Below, piece after piece: positions 17,334-26,107 of a stretch of 49,077 nt of DNA (within the stretch, counting starts at the first letter, position 1; every line of letters begins with the position of its first letter). A program made the translations under genes and the position numbers. The notes beneath the pieces were generated by a model. The model made no database searches. It was not told where the DNA came from and worked only from the letters and a program-made list of their open reading frames with translations. Origin of the DNA: an uncultured Lachnospiraceae bacterium (GTDB lineage Bacteria > Bacillota > Clostridia > Lachnospirales > Lachnospiraceae); contig CANOVJ010000025.1 in the NCBI GenBank assembly GCA_947570615.1, positions 1 through 49,077 of the forward strand, in the 5' to 3' direction.

Positions 17334-18839
17334 CTATGGCAGCTCCACCGTACCGATGCAGTATCCGTACTGTGTGTCATAGACTTCGCCAAACGCCTTT
17401 TCATCCTCCTGGTTGGCCAGCAGGATATGCCTGCCGCTGGCGGGATCCACGATGGAGAAATAAAGAGAATATTTCGTTTTGGGCAGCTCCCGGAGGGCGA
17501 TATCCGCACTCAGCGTCAGCGTTTTCTCCGCCTCGTTTCCCCCCGCAAGCTCGCACAGATTCCCCTCCATCTCATAAAAAAACATCCGGTTTTCCTTTTC
17601 CTCGTGGAGAACCAGCCTGACCTGCGGCGCTCTGTAAACAGGAGCAAAGCCCACATTTTTCAGTACAATATCCACAGAAAGGCTGTTTCTGAGCTTGTCC
17701 TCCAGAATCCCTGTATCCGTGATCAGCAGACGGTATCCCAGATGCCTCTCCATATAGGTAAGGCCATCCATCCCCTGAAAGCATCCCTCCCCCTGAAACG
17801 TCTCCCTGGCCCACTTGTCAAGCACCGCCTGGTCATAGCCGTCGTTGAGATAGGTGACATGCATCCTGGAAAAATCCTCAATCGCTTCAGATAAATCATT
17901 ATACGGGTTGTCATTTAATACCTCTCCCCCGTTTGGAACCACGCTGCACAGCGTCTGCTGAATCGCCAGCTCCTCCTCCCGGCGGAAAACCCCGGCCCCG
18001 CCATATTCCTCCGTCCCATAGGTTCCGCCGTCGCTCTCATCGCTCAGCATGGAATCATTAAAGAGAGAAAGACGTCTGGCCACCGGATCGCTCAGGATAT
18101 CCTTCCTGCGCAGCTCCCTGCCCCTGAGCCTCTCATCCGTCATGATCCTGCGCCACTGGGAAGGCATCCTCACCGCCAGATAAGTGGATTCATCCGTCAC
18201 CTCCATCAGCTTCCCGGTAAGCTCCCGCAGATGATCCGCCCGGGAATACTGTGTGCCGTTCATCTCTCCCCAGTTTCCCGTAAACATCCCCTGCACGATA
18301 AAAATCTGATCCCGGTGTCTGCGCAGTATGACCTCCAGCTGCTCCATGTGCATCAGAATAATATCCAGATTCTCCGGCTCGTACTTCTCGATCTCCCCGT
18401 CCCAGTCATACAGAAACCGCACAATCAGGCCCTTCTCAAGGCTCTCCAGCTCCTCGAAGAGGGCGTCGATATTGTCAAGGCCCTCCTCACTGATGGCGCC
18501 CTCACGGTAATTACGCAGATTGACCTCGATCAGAGAAAGATCTGTCTGTATATCGTCCTGAAACTGATCAGCAATTACCTTTTTGTAGTTGACTTTTTTG
18601 TCTGTGATCTCATACATATAAATCCGGTAAAAACCACGGTTGGGGTTGTGAAGCTCCCGGGAGGACTCTGTAAATGTACGCAGTCTGATATTGTCCTTTC
18701 CAATCTGCTCCGCAGCCAGAAAGATGCAGATCAGAACAAGCAGCACTCCCACCGAAAAGAGCAGAACCATCGGGAAAATTATTCTGTTTAACATAAGGGC
18801 ATTGCACGGAGCATGCTGCCCGTTATTTCTTTTTTCCAT
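17334..18839 (-). CDS. Membrane-anchored DUF4832/DUF4874-type protein, paralog 1
   Basis: A 501-residue protein with one N-terminal membrane helix (about residues 19-43) and an extracytoplasmic body. NPNRGFYRIY near the start, then ALFEELESLEKGLIVRFLYD, IVQGMFTGNWGEMNG and MHVTYLNDGY are the pattern of the DUF4874-DUF4832 families. These are thought to be (beta/alpha)-barrel, glycoside-hydrolase-like proteins of glycan loci. A C-terminal beta domain follows. A paralog lies at 21337-22641, with the ~820-residue membrane protein between them. Its start is 2 nt after the stop of that gene and the ribosome site is weak. A role in trimming or modifying the exported glycan is inferred only. Confidence 0.78.
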   Translation of the reverse strand: MEKRNNGQHAPCNALMLNRIIFPMVLLFSVGVLLVLICIFLAAEQIGKDNIRLRTFTESSRELHNPNRGFYRIYMYEITDKKVNYKKVIADQFQDDIQTDLSLIEVNLRNYREGAISEEGLDNIDALFEELESLEKGLIVRFLYDWDGEIEKYEPENLDIILMHMEQLEVILRRHRDQIFIVQGMFTGNWGEMNGTQYSRADHLRELTGKLMEVTDESTYLAVRMPSQWRRIMTDERLRGRELRRKDILSDPVARRLSLFNDSMLSDESDGGTYGTEEYGGAGVFRREEELAIQQTLCSVVPNGGEVLNDNPYNDLSEAIEDFSRMHVTYLNDGYDQAVLDKWARETFQGEGCFQGMDGLTYMERHLGYRLLITDTGILEDKLRNSLSVDIVLKNVGFAPVYRAPQVRLVLHEEKENRMFFYEMEGNLCELAGGNEAEKTLTLSADIALRELPKTKYSLYFSIVDPASGRHILLANQEDEKAFGEVYDTQYGYCIGTVELP

Positions 18840-18841
18840 AA

Positions 18842-21310
18842 TTACTGTCCAATACTCAGATTGTAGGGAGAATAAGTTTCCTGCCTGAAATAGTAGCAGA
18901 TAAAATCGTCATCCTCATAATAGACCTTCATCTCAAAAGGATAGAGCTCCTTGAATCGCCTGCACCAGTCATAAGCCCTGGACTCCACCACAGCCCGGTC
19001 ATTGCAGCTCACGTACTGCAGCCATGGCTCCGTCAAATCTCTCCCGGCCGCCTCCTCCGAAATCTCCGAGGCCACAATCTGCGGCCCCTGACTCACGCTC
19101 TGAATATCCGGATTTAAGTCCCTTTTTTCCTTCCAGAGTCCATTCCCCGGCAGGCTGGCAAGATTTAAATACAGCTTCGGGTACTTCTCCTTCCCCAGCC
19201 ACCCGGGTCCCTGGGCGAATTGAAACTGTTCGTACTGGATGGGCCTTTTCTCCACATACACAAATACATACTCCGTGGAAAGCATGAAATCCTCCCAGTC
19301 CTCCTTCTGAATAAACTCCAGCAGCCCCTGATGGTTTCCATGCTGAAGGATCTGATACATATTATCGTCCGGCGCAATGATGGTATAACTGTACCGTGGG
19401 AACGTTTTCATGATCGAACTGGTCACCATCACCTCCGCGTTGTAGCGCGGAAGCTGATGATACAGAAATCCGTGAAAGCTGCCGCTGACCAGCATCAGCA
19501 GATAGATTCCCGCCGTGCAGGATACGGATATCACCTGTAAAAGAGAATCCCTGCAGACCACGCTCAGCACCGTGAACAGAACATCCACCGGTATCGCCAG
19601 AATCATCAGATGTATAAGCTGCACGTCCCCGCGCACCTCAAGGGCATCCTCAATCTGCCAGAGCCCCATATGGGACGCGGTAAAAGCAATCATAAAAACG
19701 ACGGACGAAATGACAACCGGCAGATACCGCAGCATGAATTTCTTCAGTTTTCCGGAGGGAGACACGCACAGAATGATGCACAGCCCGATCACCACCTCCG
19801 TCATCCAGAACATCAGCCGGGCCCGGGAAGCCCCGTACACCGCCACATATCCCTTCTGATAGAGAGCCGTAAGCTTTTCTCCGATCAGACGGATGACTCC
19901 TGTCTTTTCCTCCTGCCCATTCTGTGAGGCTGCATCCTCCGCAGCCGCACCCTCCTGCGCCGCCTCGTCATATGCCCCGCTCTCCGCTGCCCTGAGGGGC
20001 AGCTCAAAGGAATCGTGGAGAGGCGTTCCCAGCATGCCGGCTGCGAGCATGGGAAGCGCTCCGATCAGAATCCCCCCTGCCATGGCTGCCAGCGTGGGAA
20101 GAACCCGCTCCCGCCAGAGACGCTTTCCGGAAAAGCGTTTCTTCCTGGGGGGTACCGCCTCCCCCTGCGGCTCTGTATTCTTTTCGGCTCCTGAATTCAC
20201 AGCGGCGCGCTCATCCACAGCGGAAAACAGCCCGAACACCACAGAGAGGAAAACCGCCATCATTCCCGCGTACACATGCGTGGCCGTCGCCGCGGCAAGG
20301 GCCATCACAAACAGAAGCAAGTTCTGTTCCGGAAACAAGTTCTGTTCCGGAAGCAGCTTTCGATTGGAAAACAGCTTACGATTCAAAAACACCTTACGCC
20401 CCGGAAGACGAAGCGCGCTTATCCCATCCTTTCCGTCACGAGTGCGACGGCTCTTCAACCAGCGCAGCAGATACAACGGGGCCAGAAACTGTGCGTACAT
20501 TCCAAATTCACGGGGAAGCGTCCACTGCAGACGGGCCATGCCCTCCACCGCGTCCACATATCTCGCATCCATCATCAGAAACAGCGCCAGTACAAACAGC
20601 GCCGTATAACGCCACCGGAAGATTTCCCTCATCAGGAAATACGCGGCAATGAGAAAAACCGCCACATGGATTCCGCCCAGAAACAGCATGGCGTTGTAAA
20701 CCTTTATTCCAAAGAGGGCATAAAGGCAGTATACAAAGCAGTGCATCGCCTCCGGGTACACGCCGCCTGCAAAAACAGTTCCCTCCACCAGGGCGTTGAT
20801 CCTTGTGTGATGAACGCTCAGCTCCCTGATCCCGTAGGAATAATTCTGGAACGCCCCCCAGGAGAAATAAATCACGCCAAAGACTGCAAGCACGAGAAGG
20901 AGCGCATACTCCGCCAGATGGGTACGGCGGATCTGTTTCACATATTCGATCTGTCTTTTAACCGCGTTTTTTACAGACCGCAGCAAAAGGGATTTGACGC
21001 CATAGCTTCCGGTCGCGATACGCCGCAGCTGCTCCGCCTTCTGCTGGTTGAACCGCAGAAGGAGAACCGCAAGCAATATCCCGTAAAAAACGAAAGCCAC
21101 CGTCCATCGGTTCAGGATATGAAAAAGCCCAAGCGTCAGAACCACCGTATTAATCAACACATTCTGCACAATCACGCAGAAGCCGAATCTGTAACTGCGC
21201 CGCTTTTCGGACAGATGCCTCCCAAACACCACGGACGGCCATACGAACATCAGTAACAGATAGCCGATCATCACTTTTCCATATTCCAGTATCCAATATA
21301 AAGTAGTCAT
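18842..21310 (-). CDS. Large multi-spanning membrane protein, paralog A, function unknown
   Basis: An 822-residue protein with about 13-15 hydrophobic helices. Early segments are LYWILEYGKVMIGYLLLMFV and FVWPSVVFGRHL. A conserved loop has HHTRINALVEGTVF and VYPEAMHCFVYCLYALFG. A C-terminal soluble part of about 200 residues ends in DWCRRFKELYPFEMKVYYED. It is clearly paralogous to 32954-35341 along its whole length. The topology, with a large loop after the first helices and a soluble tail, recalls GT-C transferases or Wzy/ligase-type proteins, but no catalytic motif is certain. GGAGG is 7 nt before the ATG. An 18-bp tandem repeat lies inside the gene (20313-20402). Confidence 0.7.
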   Translation of the reverse strand: MTTLYWILEYGKVMIGYLLLMFVWPSVVFGRHLSEKRRSYRFGFCVIVQNVLINTVVLTLGLFHILNRWTVAFVFYGILLAVLLLRFNQQKAEQLRRIATGSYGVKSLLLRSVKNAVKRQIEYVKQIRRTHLAEYALLLVLAVFGVIYFSWGAFQNYSYGIRELSVHHTRINALVEGTVFAGGVYPEAMHCFVYCLYALFGIKVYNAMLFLGGIHVAVFLIAAYFLMREIFRWRYTALFVLALFLMMDARYVDAVEGMARLQWTLPREFGMYAQFLAPLYLLRWLKSRRTRDGKDGISALRLPGRKVFLNRKLFSNRKLLPEQNLFPEQNLLLFVMALAAATATHVYAGMMAVFLSVVFGLFSAVDERAAVNSGAEKNTEPQGEAVPPRKKRFSGKRLWRERVLPTLAAMAGGILIGALPMLAAGMLGTPLHDSFELPLRAAESGAYDEAAQEGAAAEDAASQNGQEEKTGVIRLIGEKLTALYQKGYVAVYGASRARLMFWMTEVVIGLCIILCVSPSGKLKKFMLRYLPVVISSVVFMIAFTASHMGLWQIEDALEVRGDVQLIHLMILAIPVDVLFTVLSVVCRDSLLQVISVSCTAGIYLLMLVSGSFHGFLYHQLPRYNAEVMVTSSIMKTFPRYSYTIIAPDDNMYQILQHGNHQGLLEFIQKEDWEDFMLSTEYVFVYVEKRPIQYEQFQFAQGPGWLGKEKYPKLYLNLASLPGNGLWKEKRDLNPDIQSVSQGPQIVASEISEEAAGRDLTEPWLQYVSCNDRAVVESRAYDWCRRFKELYPFEMKVYYEDDDFICYYFRQETYSPYNLSIGQ
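20313..20402. repeat. In-frame 18-bp minisatellite, five degenerate units
   Basis: Five successive 18-bp units, two of them identical over 15 or more bases, encode six-residue repeats (KVFLNR, KLFSNR, KLLPEQ, NLFPEQ, then NLLLF) in a cytoplasmic linker of the membrane protein. Paralog A carries this expansion and paralog B (32954-35341) does not. Because each unit is a multiple of three, changes in copy number would keep the frame. Confidence 0.75.
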
Positions 21311-21336
21311 CTCTGCGCCTCCGTCTTATATGAATT

Positions 21337-22641
21337 TCAACTGATTTCTCCCAACAGCACCCTTTCATCCGCTCCCCGGTTGGCGAATCTTAAAATCCTG
21401 CCGTCCCCTTTTCTTCGCAGCTCCAGAAACAGCTTATGCGCTTTTTTCTCTGCGCTGCGGCCGGCGATACGGCCTGTCTTTTCGTCCGCCGGCATCCCCC
21501 GGGGACCGGGGAGGCCGATCCGCAGAAGCGTCCGCTTTCCGCTTTTCCATTCGCGCGGATCCGTATCCAGAACCGCTCTGCTCACCCGGCCGCTTTCATC
21601 CTCCGTCACCAGCAGACACTCCGCCTCCACACATAATCCCGCAAAGCCGCAGTTCTCTATCAGAACGTTCAGTGCGTTCCCCCGGGCCGGACTGACTGCC
21701 TGCACCACGAACCGGTATCCCAGATGGCCTCCGATATAATCGTATCCGCTCATCCCCTGCCAGCATCCCGGCTCTCTGACCCTCTCCTGTCTCCAGTATG
21801 AGAGCAGTCGGGGATGGTAGGCGCTGTTTAAATAGCTCACATGCATCCTTTTCATATCCTGCGCCGCCGCCATATATCCTGTGGGCGTCCCGCTCCAGAG
21901 CGCCTCCCCGCCGCAGGGTACGGATTCCATATGTCCGCTCTGCCATTCCAGCTCCCGCGCTCTCTCGGCCTCCTGTTCCCGCTCGTCCGTACCGCCGTAT
22001 GTCCCCAGATCTGTGACAGAGCCAAACATTCCGTCGTTGAAAAGGGCGAGCCTCTTTCCTGGCACAGCCTCCCCGCCCGCATCTGCCGCAATCTCCCTCC
22101 ACTGCGCCGGTGTGCGCACGGCCAGGCAGCAGCTTTCTCCGGTGGTGCGCCACAGGCCCGCGGCCAGCTCTCTCATCTGCTCCCTTCCCAGAAATTTAGA
22201 GCCGTGCATTTCTCCCCAGCTCCCCACAAAAATCCCCTGGATCACCAGAATATCCTCTGTATAATCGCAGATGACGCTCCCCGCCTGCTCCATATGTCTT
22301 CTGACCAGGGACAGAGCGCCGGGCTCCCTTTCCGGTCCCTTTCCTGCCGTATCATAGGCAAACCGGAGAATCATCTGCTTCCCGTTTTCATGGAAAAAAT
22401 CGAAAATCTGCCGGATATGGGACAGCGCCGTCTCTGAAAGCTCCTCCGCCCGGAACGCCCCTATATCGATGAGCGCAAGCGCAAGCTCCTCCTCCGGTTC
22501 GATTTCCGCCGGCAGCGCAGGCGCCTTCTGCGCCGCGAAGGTATGAATATGATACCATCCGCACCCGGGGTTATTCAGCCTCCGGCTGCTCTCCTCATAT
22601 TCCGCTTTCCGAAAACTCCTTTTCCTGACCGCACTCCACAT
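21337..22641 (-). CDS. DUF4832/DUF4874-type protein, paralog 2 (no membrane anchor)
   Basis: A 434-residue paralog of 17334-18839, sharing LNNPGCGWYHI, ILVIQGIFVGSWGEMHGSKF, LALFNDGMFGSVTDLGTYGG and MHVSYLNSAYHP. Unlike paralog 1 it has no hydrophobic N-terminus, so it appears cytosolic unless exported by another route. The ATG at 22641 has a partial ribosome site (CAGG, 8 nt). It overlaps the end of the GT2 gene by 47 nt, an unusually long overlap. Glycan binding or hydrolysis is inferred from the family only. Confidence 0.75.
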   Translation of the reverse strand: MWSAVRKRSFRKAEYEESSRRLNNPGCGWYHIHTFAAQKAPALPAEIEPEEELALALIDIGAFRAEELSETALSHIRQIFDFFHENGKQMILRFAYDTAGKGPEREPGALSLVRRHMEQAGSVICDYTEDILVIQGIFVGSWGEMHGSKFLGREQMRELAAGLWRTTGESCCLAVRTPAQWREIAADAGGEAVPGKRLALFNDGMFGSVTDLGTYGGTDEREQEAERARELEWQSGHMESVPCGGEALWSGTPTGYMAAAQDMKRMHVSYLNSAYHPRLLSYWRQERVREPGCWQGMSGYDYIGGHLGYRFVVQAVSPARGNALNVLIENCGFAGLCVEAECLLVTEDESGRVSRAVLDTDPREWKSGKRTLLRIGLPGPRGMPADEKTGRIAGRSAEKKAHKLFLELRRKGDGRILRFANRGADERVLLGEIS

Positions 22642-23404
22642 CCTTAAGACCTGCTCCCGCATCCTTTTTCAGAACCTTAATCCGCACCGTCACTGCCAGT
22701 ACGCTTAAAACCATACGAATCATATACCAGGCGGGCTCCAGCCCCGCATGCATACTCTTTCCGTCCTCCCTGGCATGCATCACCGCCGGCTGCTCCACCA
22801 CACAGAACTGCAAAAGCAGCATCTGCAATACCATATTGGCGTCAGGGTATCTGTCGTCAAAATGCCCGTCGACGGCATACCAGGCAAAGGCTCTTCTGCC
22901 AAGTCCCTGTAATCCCGTGGTGGGATCCGCTATCCTGCGTCCCGTGGCCAGAAAAATCATGGCCCGGAACAGGGCGAAGGCAAATTTCCGAACCGGAGAA
23001 ACCGGGAAGTCCGAGCTTCCGGCCATAAACCTGGAGGCCAGTACAAGATCCGGCTCTCTCCCCTGGTCTGTCCTTTCCTTCAGTCTCCGGTAAATGACCG
23101 GGATATTACACGGATCATGCTGTCCATCCGCATCCATCTGAATCACATACCGATACCCTCTTTGCAGCGCATACTGATAGCCGGAACGCAGTGCCCTGCC
23201 GTAACCGAGCCTGCGGGGATGGGTGATCAGATTACAGCCCCGTTTTCGGACAATCTCGCCGGAATGATCCCTGGAAGCGTCGTCCACCACCAGGACATCT
23301 GCAATCTCCATGATTTCCGGCCGCAGAAGCGCTTCAAGTACCCTGCGGATATTTTTTTCTTCGTTATAAACCGGTATCACAATCAACAAATCCTTCTGTT
23401 TCAT
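22595..23404 (-). CDS. GT2 glycosyltransferase, polyprenyl-phosphate sugar synthase-like
   Basis: A 269-residue GT-A enzyme resembling dolichyl-phosphate mannose synthase: LIVIPVYNEEKNIRRVLEAL, VLVVDDASRDHSGEIV, RLGYGRALRSGYQYAL, the metal-binding QMDADGQHDP and a late GLQGLGRRAF. It has no C-terminal membrane pair, although residues near 235-255 are hydrophobic. Such enzymes make the lipid-phosphate sugar donors used by GT-C transferases, and the GT-C proteins at 6.4-10.5 kb could be users. GAGGG is 6 nt upstream of the ATG. Confidence 0.88.
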   Translation of the reverse strand: MKQKDLLIVIPVYNEEKNIRRVLEALLRPEIMEIADVLVVDDASRDHSGEIVRKRGCNLITHPRRLGYGRALRSGYQYALQRGYRYVIQMDADGQHDPCNIPVIYRRLKERTDQGREPDLVLASRFMAGSSDFPVSPVRKFAFALFRAMIFLATGRRIADPTTGLQGLGRRAFAWYAVDGHFDDRYPDANMVLQMLLLQFCVVEQPAVMHAREDGKSMHAGLEPAWYMIRMVLSVLAVTVRIKVLKKDAGAGLKDVECGQEKEFSESGI

Positions 23405-23414
23405 TGCATACCCT

Positions 23415-24629
23415 CTATGATAACAGACCGAAAAGCGTCTGATCGTCCTGCTCCTGGATCATTTCCCTTTCTTTCGCTGCGCGCCCCAGCTCCCTGCGCC
23501 TTTTCTCATCCTCAAGCAGTGCCGCCACCGCCTGCGCCAGGTCCGGAGCCGAAAGTCTGCACAGAACGCCGTTTTCTCCATCCTCAATCAGTCCACGGTT
23601 GCCGTCGCAGTCGGAGGCAACCACCGCACAGCCCAGAATGAGCGCCTCCTCCAGGGCAATACTGCGTCCCTCATATCTGGTAGCATGCACGTACAGATCC
23701 GCCTGTACATACCAGGGATACGGATTCTCCACTGCGCCCGGGAGAAGAAAATCCTCCTCCAGTCCCAGCTCCGCCGCTTTTTTCTCCAGCGCCCTTCTCC
23801 GGCTCCCCTCCCCAAGCACATACCACCTGGCATGGTATCCCGCATCCTTTAAAAGCTTCATGGCGTCCATGGCCACATCGACGGCCTTCTGCCAGGTAAG
23901 TCTTCCCACTGTCAGAATACGCATTCCGTCGTATTCGTCAGAAAATCCTCCCGGCTCCCCGGCCCTTCTCCGGACGGCTTTCCTGTCGATCATATTGTGA
24001 AAAATACTGACCTTCGAGGCATATTCCGGATAACACCGGCAAAAGGACTCTTTTCCTTCCCGGGAAACTGCGAAAATCCTGTCATATTCCCTCCAGCAGT
24101 CTCGATCCATCCCTCTGGTGTAGCCCGCCTTTTCATAATCGATATGAATGATTGCGGCCTTCCTGCGGGCCTTCACATGCTCCGCAACATAATAGGCGGA
24201 ACCGCCCTCCAGCCACGCCAGGGCCAGATCAAAGGTCTGCTCAAATCGCCGCGCCCCGTCGGAGACCGCCCGCCAGAGCAGCTTATCCGTCTGAAGCCTG
24301 CGGGACTTTATCATATCTGCAAGATTCCCGGCTGCCCCCGAGAGCTTTCTCACAATTCCACCATTTCGAAAAAACGCTCTCAGGACGGTTCCGGCCATCA
24401 TCCGCCTTCCCTCCCCGGACAGAACGCTTCCGGCGCTGAAACGGGTATTGAGCAGCTTCACGTAAGGAGGAAGCAGATCAATCATTTCTCCCTGCGCCAT
24501 GAGCACATAGAGATAAATTTCATATTCGCCCTCCTCCGTCCGGGGGCCCAGCCTCCTGAGAAACTCCACCAGCGCGGCTTCCGCGCCGGCCCGCCCCATG
24601 GTGTTAATCACAAACAGTATCCGCTTCAT
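23415..24629 (-). CDS. Glycosyltransferase family 4
   Basis: A 404-residue GT-B enzyme. The N-terminal glycine loop is FVINTMGRAGAEAALVEFL, the donor domain has LTVGRLTWQKAVDVAMDAM, and the EX7E motif is in ATRYEGRSIALEEALILGCA. The start overlaps the pelG stop by 4 nt (ATGA), so it is translated with pelG. It may add a side sugar or cap to the Pel-like polymer; the sugar is unknown. The last residues (EREMIQEQDDQTLFGLLS) are acidic and unremarkable. Confidence 0.9.
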   Translation of the reverse strand: MKRILFVINTMGRAGAEAALVEFLRRLGPRTEEGEYEIYLYVLMAQGEMIDLLPPYVKLLNTRFSAGSVLSGEGRRMMAGTVLRAFFRNGGIVRKLSGAAGNLADMIKSRRLQTDKLLWRAVSDGARRFEQTFDLALAWLEGGSAYYVAEHVKARRKAAIIHIDYEKAGYTRGMDRDCWREYDRIFAVSREGKESFCRCYPEYASKVSIFHNMIDRKAVRRRAGEPGGFSDEYDGMRILTVGRLTWQKAVDVAMDAMKLLKDAGYHARWYVLGEGSRRRALEKKAAELGLEEDFLLPGAVENPYPWYVQADLYVHATRYEGRSIALEEALILGCAVVASDCDGNRGLIEDGENGVLCRLSAPDLAQAVAALLEDEKRRRELGRAAKEREMIQEQDDQTLFGLLS

Positions 24630-26107
24630 TTCTGCTGTTTTCTTTTTTGCTTTTTGTCCTGCGTCCCGTCGTCTCTCATATATACCACAGGTGACGGCTT
24701 CGGGCCGATTCCTCTCCTCAGCAGAAGGCCTTTACAGAAAATATGCGTATTGAGATTCTTTTCCACCCAGCGCAGCCGCAGAAAAGCCACGCTCCAGCCG
24801 GTAAACGCTCCCAGCACAACGCCGATCCCGTACCAGATTTCAGACAGGCGGGTTGCAAAAATACTTCCCACCAGGGTTACCAGACAGAAAGCCGCCGTGG
24901 TCAGCACTGCCCCTGTCATATCGTTAAAATAGTACAGAAAAAGGATGGCCGCATACATCAGGAACAGGACGAAATACCCGGCCGCAAGGCAGGGATAAAT
25001 ATGCATGACCGACCCCGCGAAGCCAAACCTGGGAAGCAGAACAATACACAGAAGATAAATCACCGCCGATATGATAAACTGCACGCGCACCAGATTCATC
25101 AGCTCACTGACAATCTGACGGAACATCCTGGACTGGGTGTTTTCAATATCAGATCGTTTTCCGCCGATGACCGCCTCCGAGTAGGCTCTGTACTTTTCGT
25201 GAAAATACATCTCGATCCTGGCGATAAAAATAATCGTGGCGGATATATTGGTAAACATGGCCAGGCATGTGGCCATGTCATAGGGCTGGTTGCAGACAAA
25301 GCTTTTCACCACCACGATTCTCATGTCCGTAGTCCAGAAAACAAAATTGTGGATATACAGCCCCAGGATATACAGGAAATTGGTCACCACAAGCTGCCAC
25401 CATTTTCCAAAATAGGCGATCACCGGTTTATATCGGTTGCTGTTTTTGATGAAATAACGCTTAATCGTGGCGAATTCCATCACCGCGATCAGCAAAAAGC
25501 CCACCATCAGCGAAAACAGCATACTGATCGTGACCTCCCACTTAAAGAGCCAGTTCAGGATCACGGAGAGCACAAAGGTCACCGCCATTCCGATCAGGAA
25601 ATAGACGGAGATCCTCTGGTAGTCCTTACAGATGGAGAGATAGATCATGGAATAAAACACAATCATCAACGACATATAACCGCAGAAGCTGATAAACACA
25701 TAAAAAACATCTACCCCACCCACGAAATGCTCCCAGAGACTGAACGGAATTCCAACCAGGGCGCTGAGCAGCACGTTCAGCGCAAGCCCCAGATAATAGC
25801 AGGGCAGAATATCCTGGTATCGCTCCTCAAAGATCGCGTCCTGCACGTACTTCGACAGCACCGCGTTAAAGGGCGACGAGGTCAGAAGGGCGAATATAAA
25901 GGTGTAGAGAATCGTACAGAATAACAGCTCCTTTGCCTGATATCCCATTTTGTTCAGTCCCAGCACAAAGCCCATCAGCTGGATCACCAGAATCACCAGA
26001 AAGATAGGAGCCACTGTGGCCACCGTGCTGTACACAAATCCCACCAGGCTTGCCAGAACGGACTTCTTCTCAAAAATTCGGTTTAGCTTAACGCCTATTC
26101 CAGCCAT
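24626..26107 (-). CDS. pelG: PelG, Wzx-like exporter of Pel polysaccharide
   Basis: A 493-residue membrane protein with about 12 hydrophobic helices that starts MAGIGVKLNRIFEKKSVLA, the very characteristic PelG N-terminus. In the Pel system PelG forms a membrane complex with PelD, PelE and PelF and moves the growing polymer across the membrane. The ATG follows the pelF stop directly (TAAATG), with GAGGAG 8 nt upstream. The C-terminus is a basic tail (DKKQKRKQQK). Neighbours pelF, pelE and pelD make the assignment firm. Confidence 0.92.
   Translation of the reverse strand: MAGIGVKLNRIFEKKSVLASLVGFVYSTVATVAPIFLVILVIQLMGFVLGLNKMGYQAKELLFCTILYTFIFALLTSSPFNAVLSKYVQDAIFEERYQDILPCYYLGLALNVLLSALVGIPFSLWEHFVGGVDVFYVFISFCGYMSLMIVFYSMIYLSICKDYQRISVYFLIGMAVTFVLSVILNWLFKWEVTISMLFSLMVGFLLIAVMEFATIKRYFIKNSNRYKPVIAYFGKWWQLVVTNFLYILGLYIHNFVFWTTDMRIVVVKSFVCNQPYDMATCLAMFTNISATIIFIARIEMYFHEKYRAYSEAVIGGKRSDIENTQSRMFRQIVSELMNLVRVQFIISAVIYLLCIVLLPRFGFAGSVMHIYPCLAAGYFVLFLMYAAILFLYYFNDMTGAVLTTAAFCLVTLVGSIFATRLSEIWYGIGVVLGAFTGWSVAFLRLRWVEKNLNTHIFCKGLLLRRGIGPKPSPVVYMRDDGTQDKKQKRKQQK

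Noticed and set aside
17267-17509. N-terminal extension of the GT4 protein into the preceding gene
   Set aside because: Those codons are the alternative frame of the DUF4832 gene and contain no GT4 sequence; the TTG with a ribosome site at 17266 fits the family start.
24743-25924. Long open frame of 393 codons on the plus strand
   Set aside because: It is antisense to pelG, has the His/Gln-rich composition of a reverse-complement shadow, no ribosome site and no family motif.
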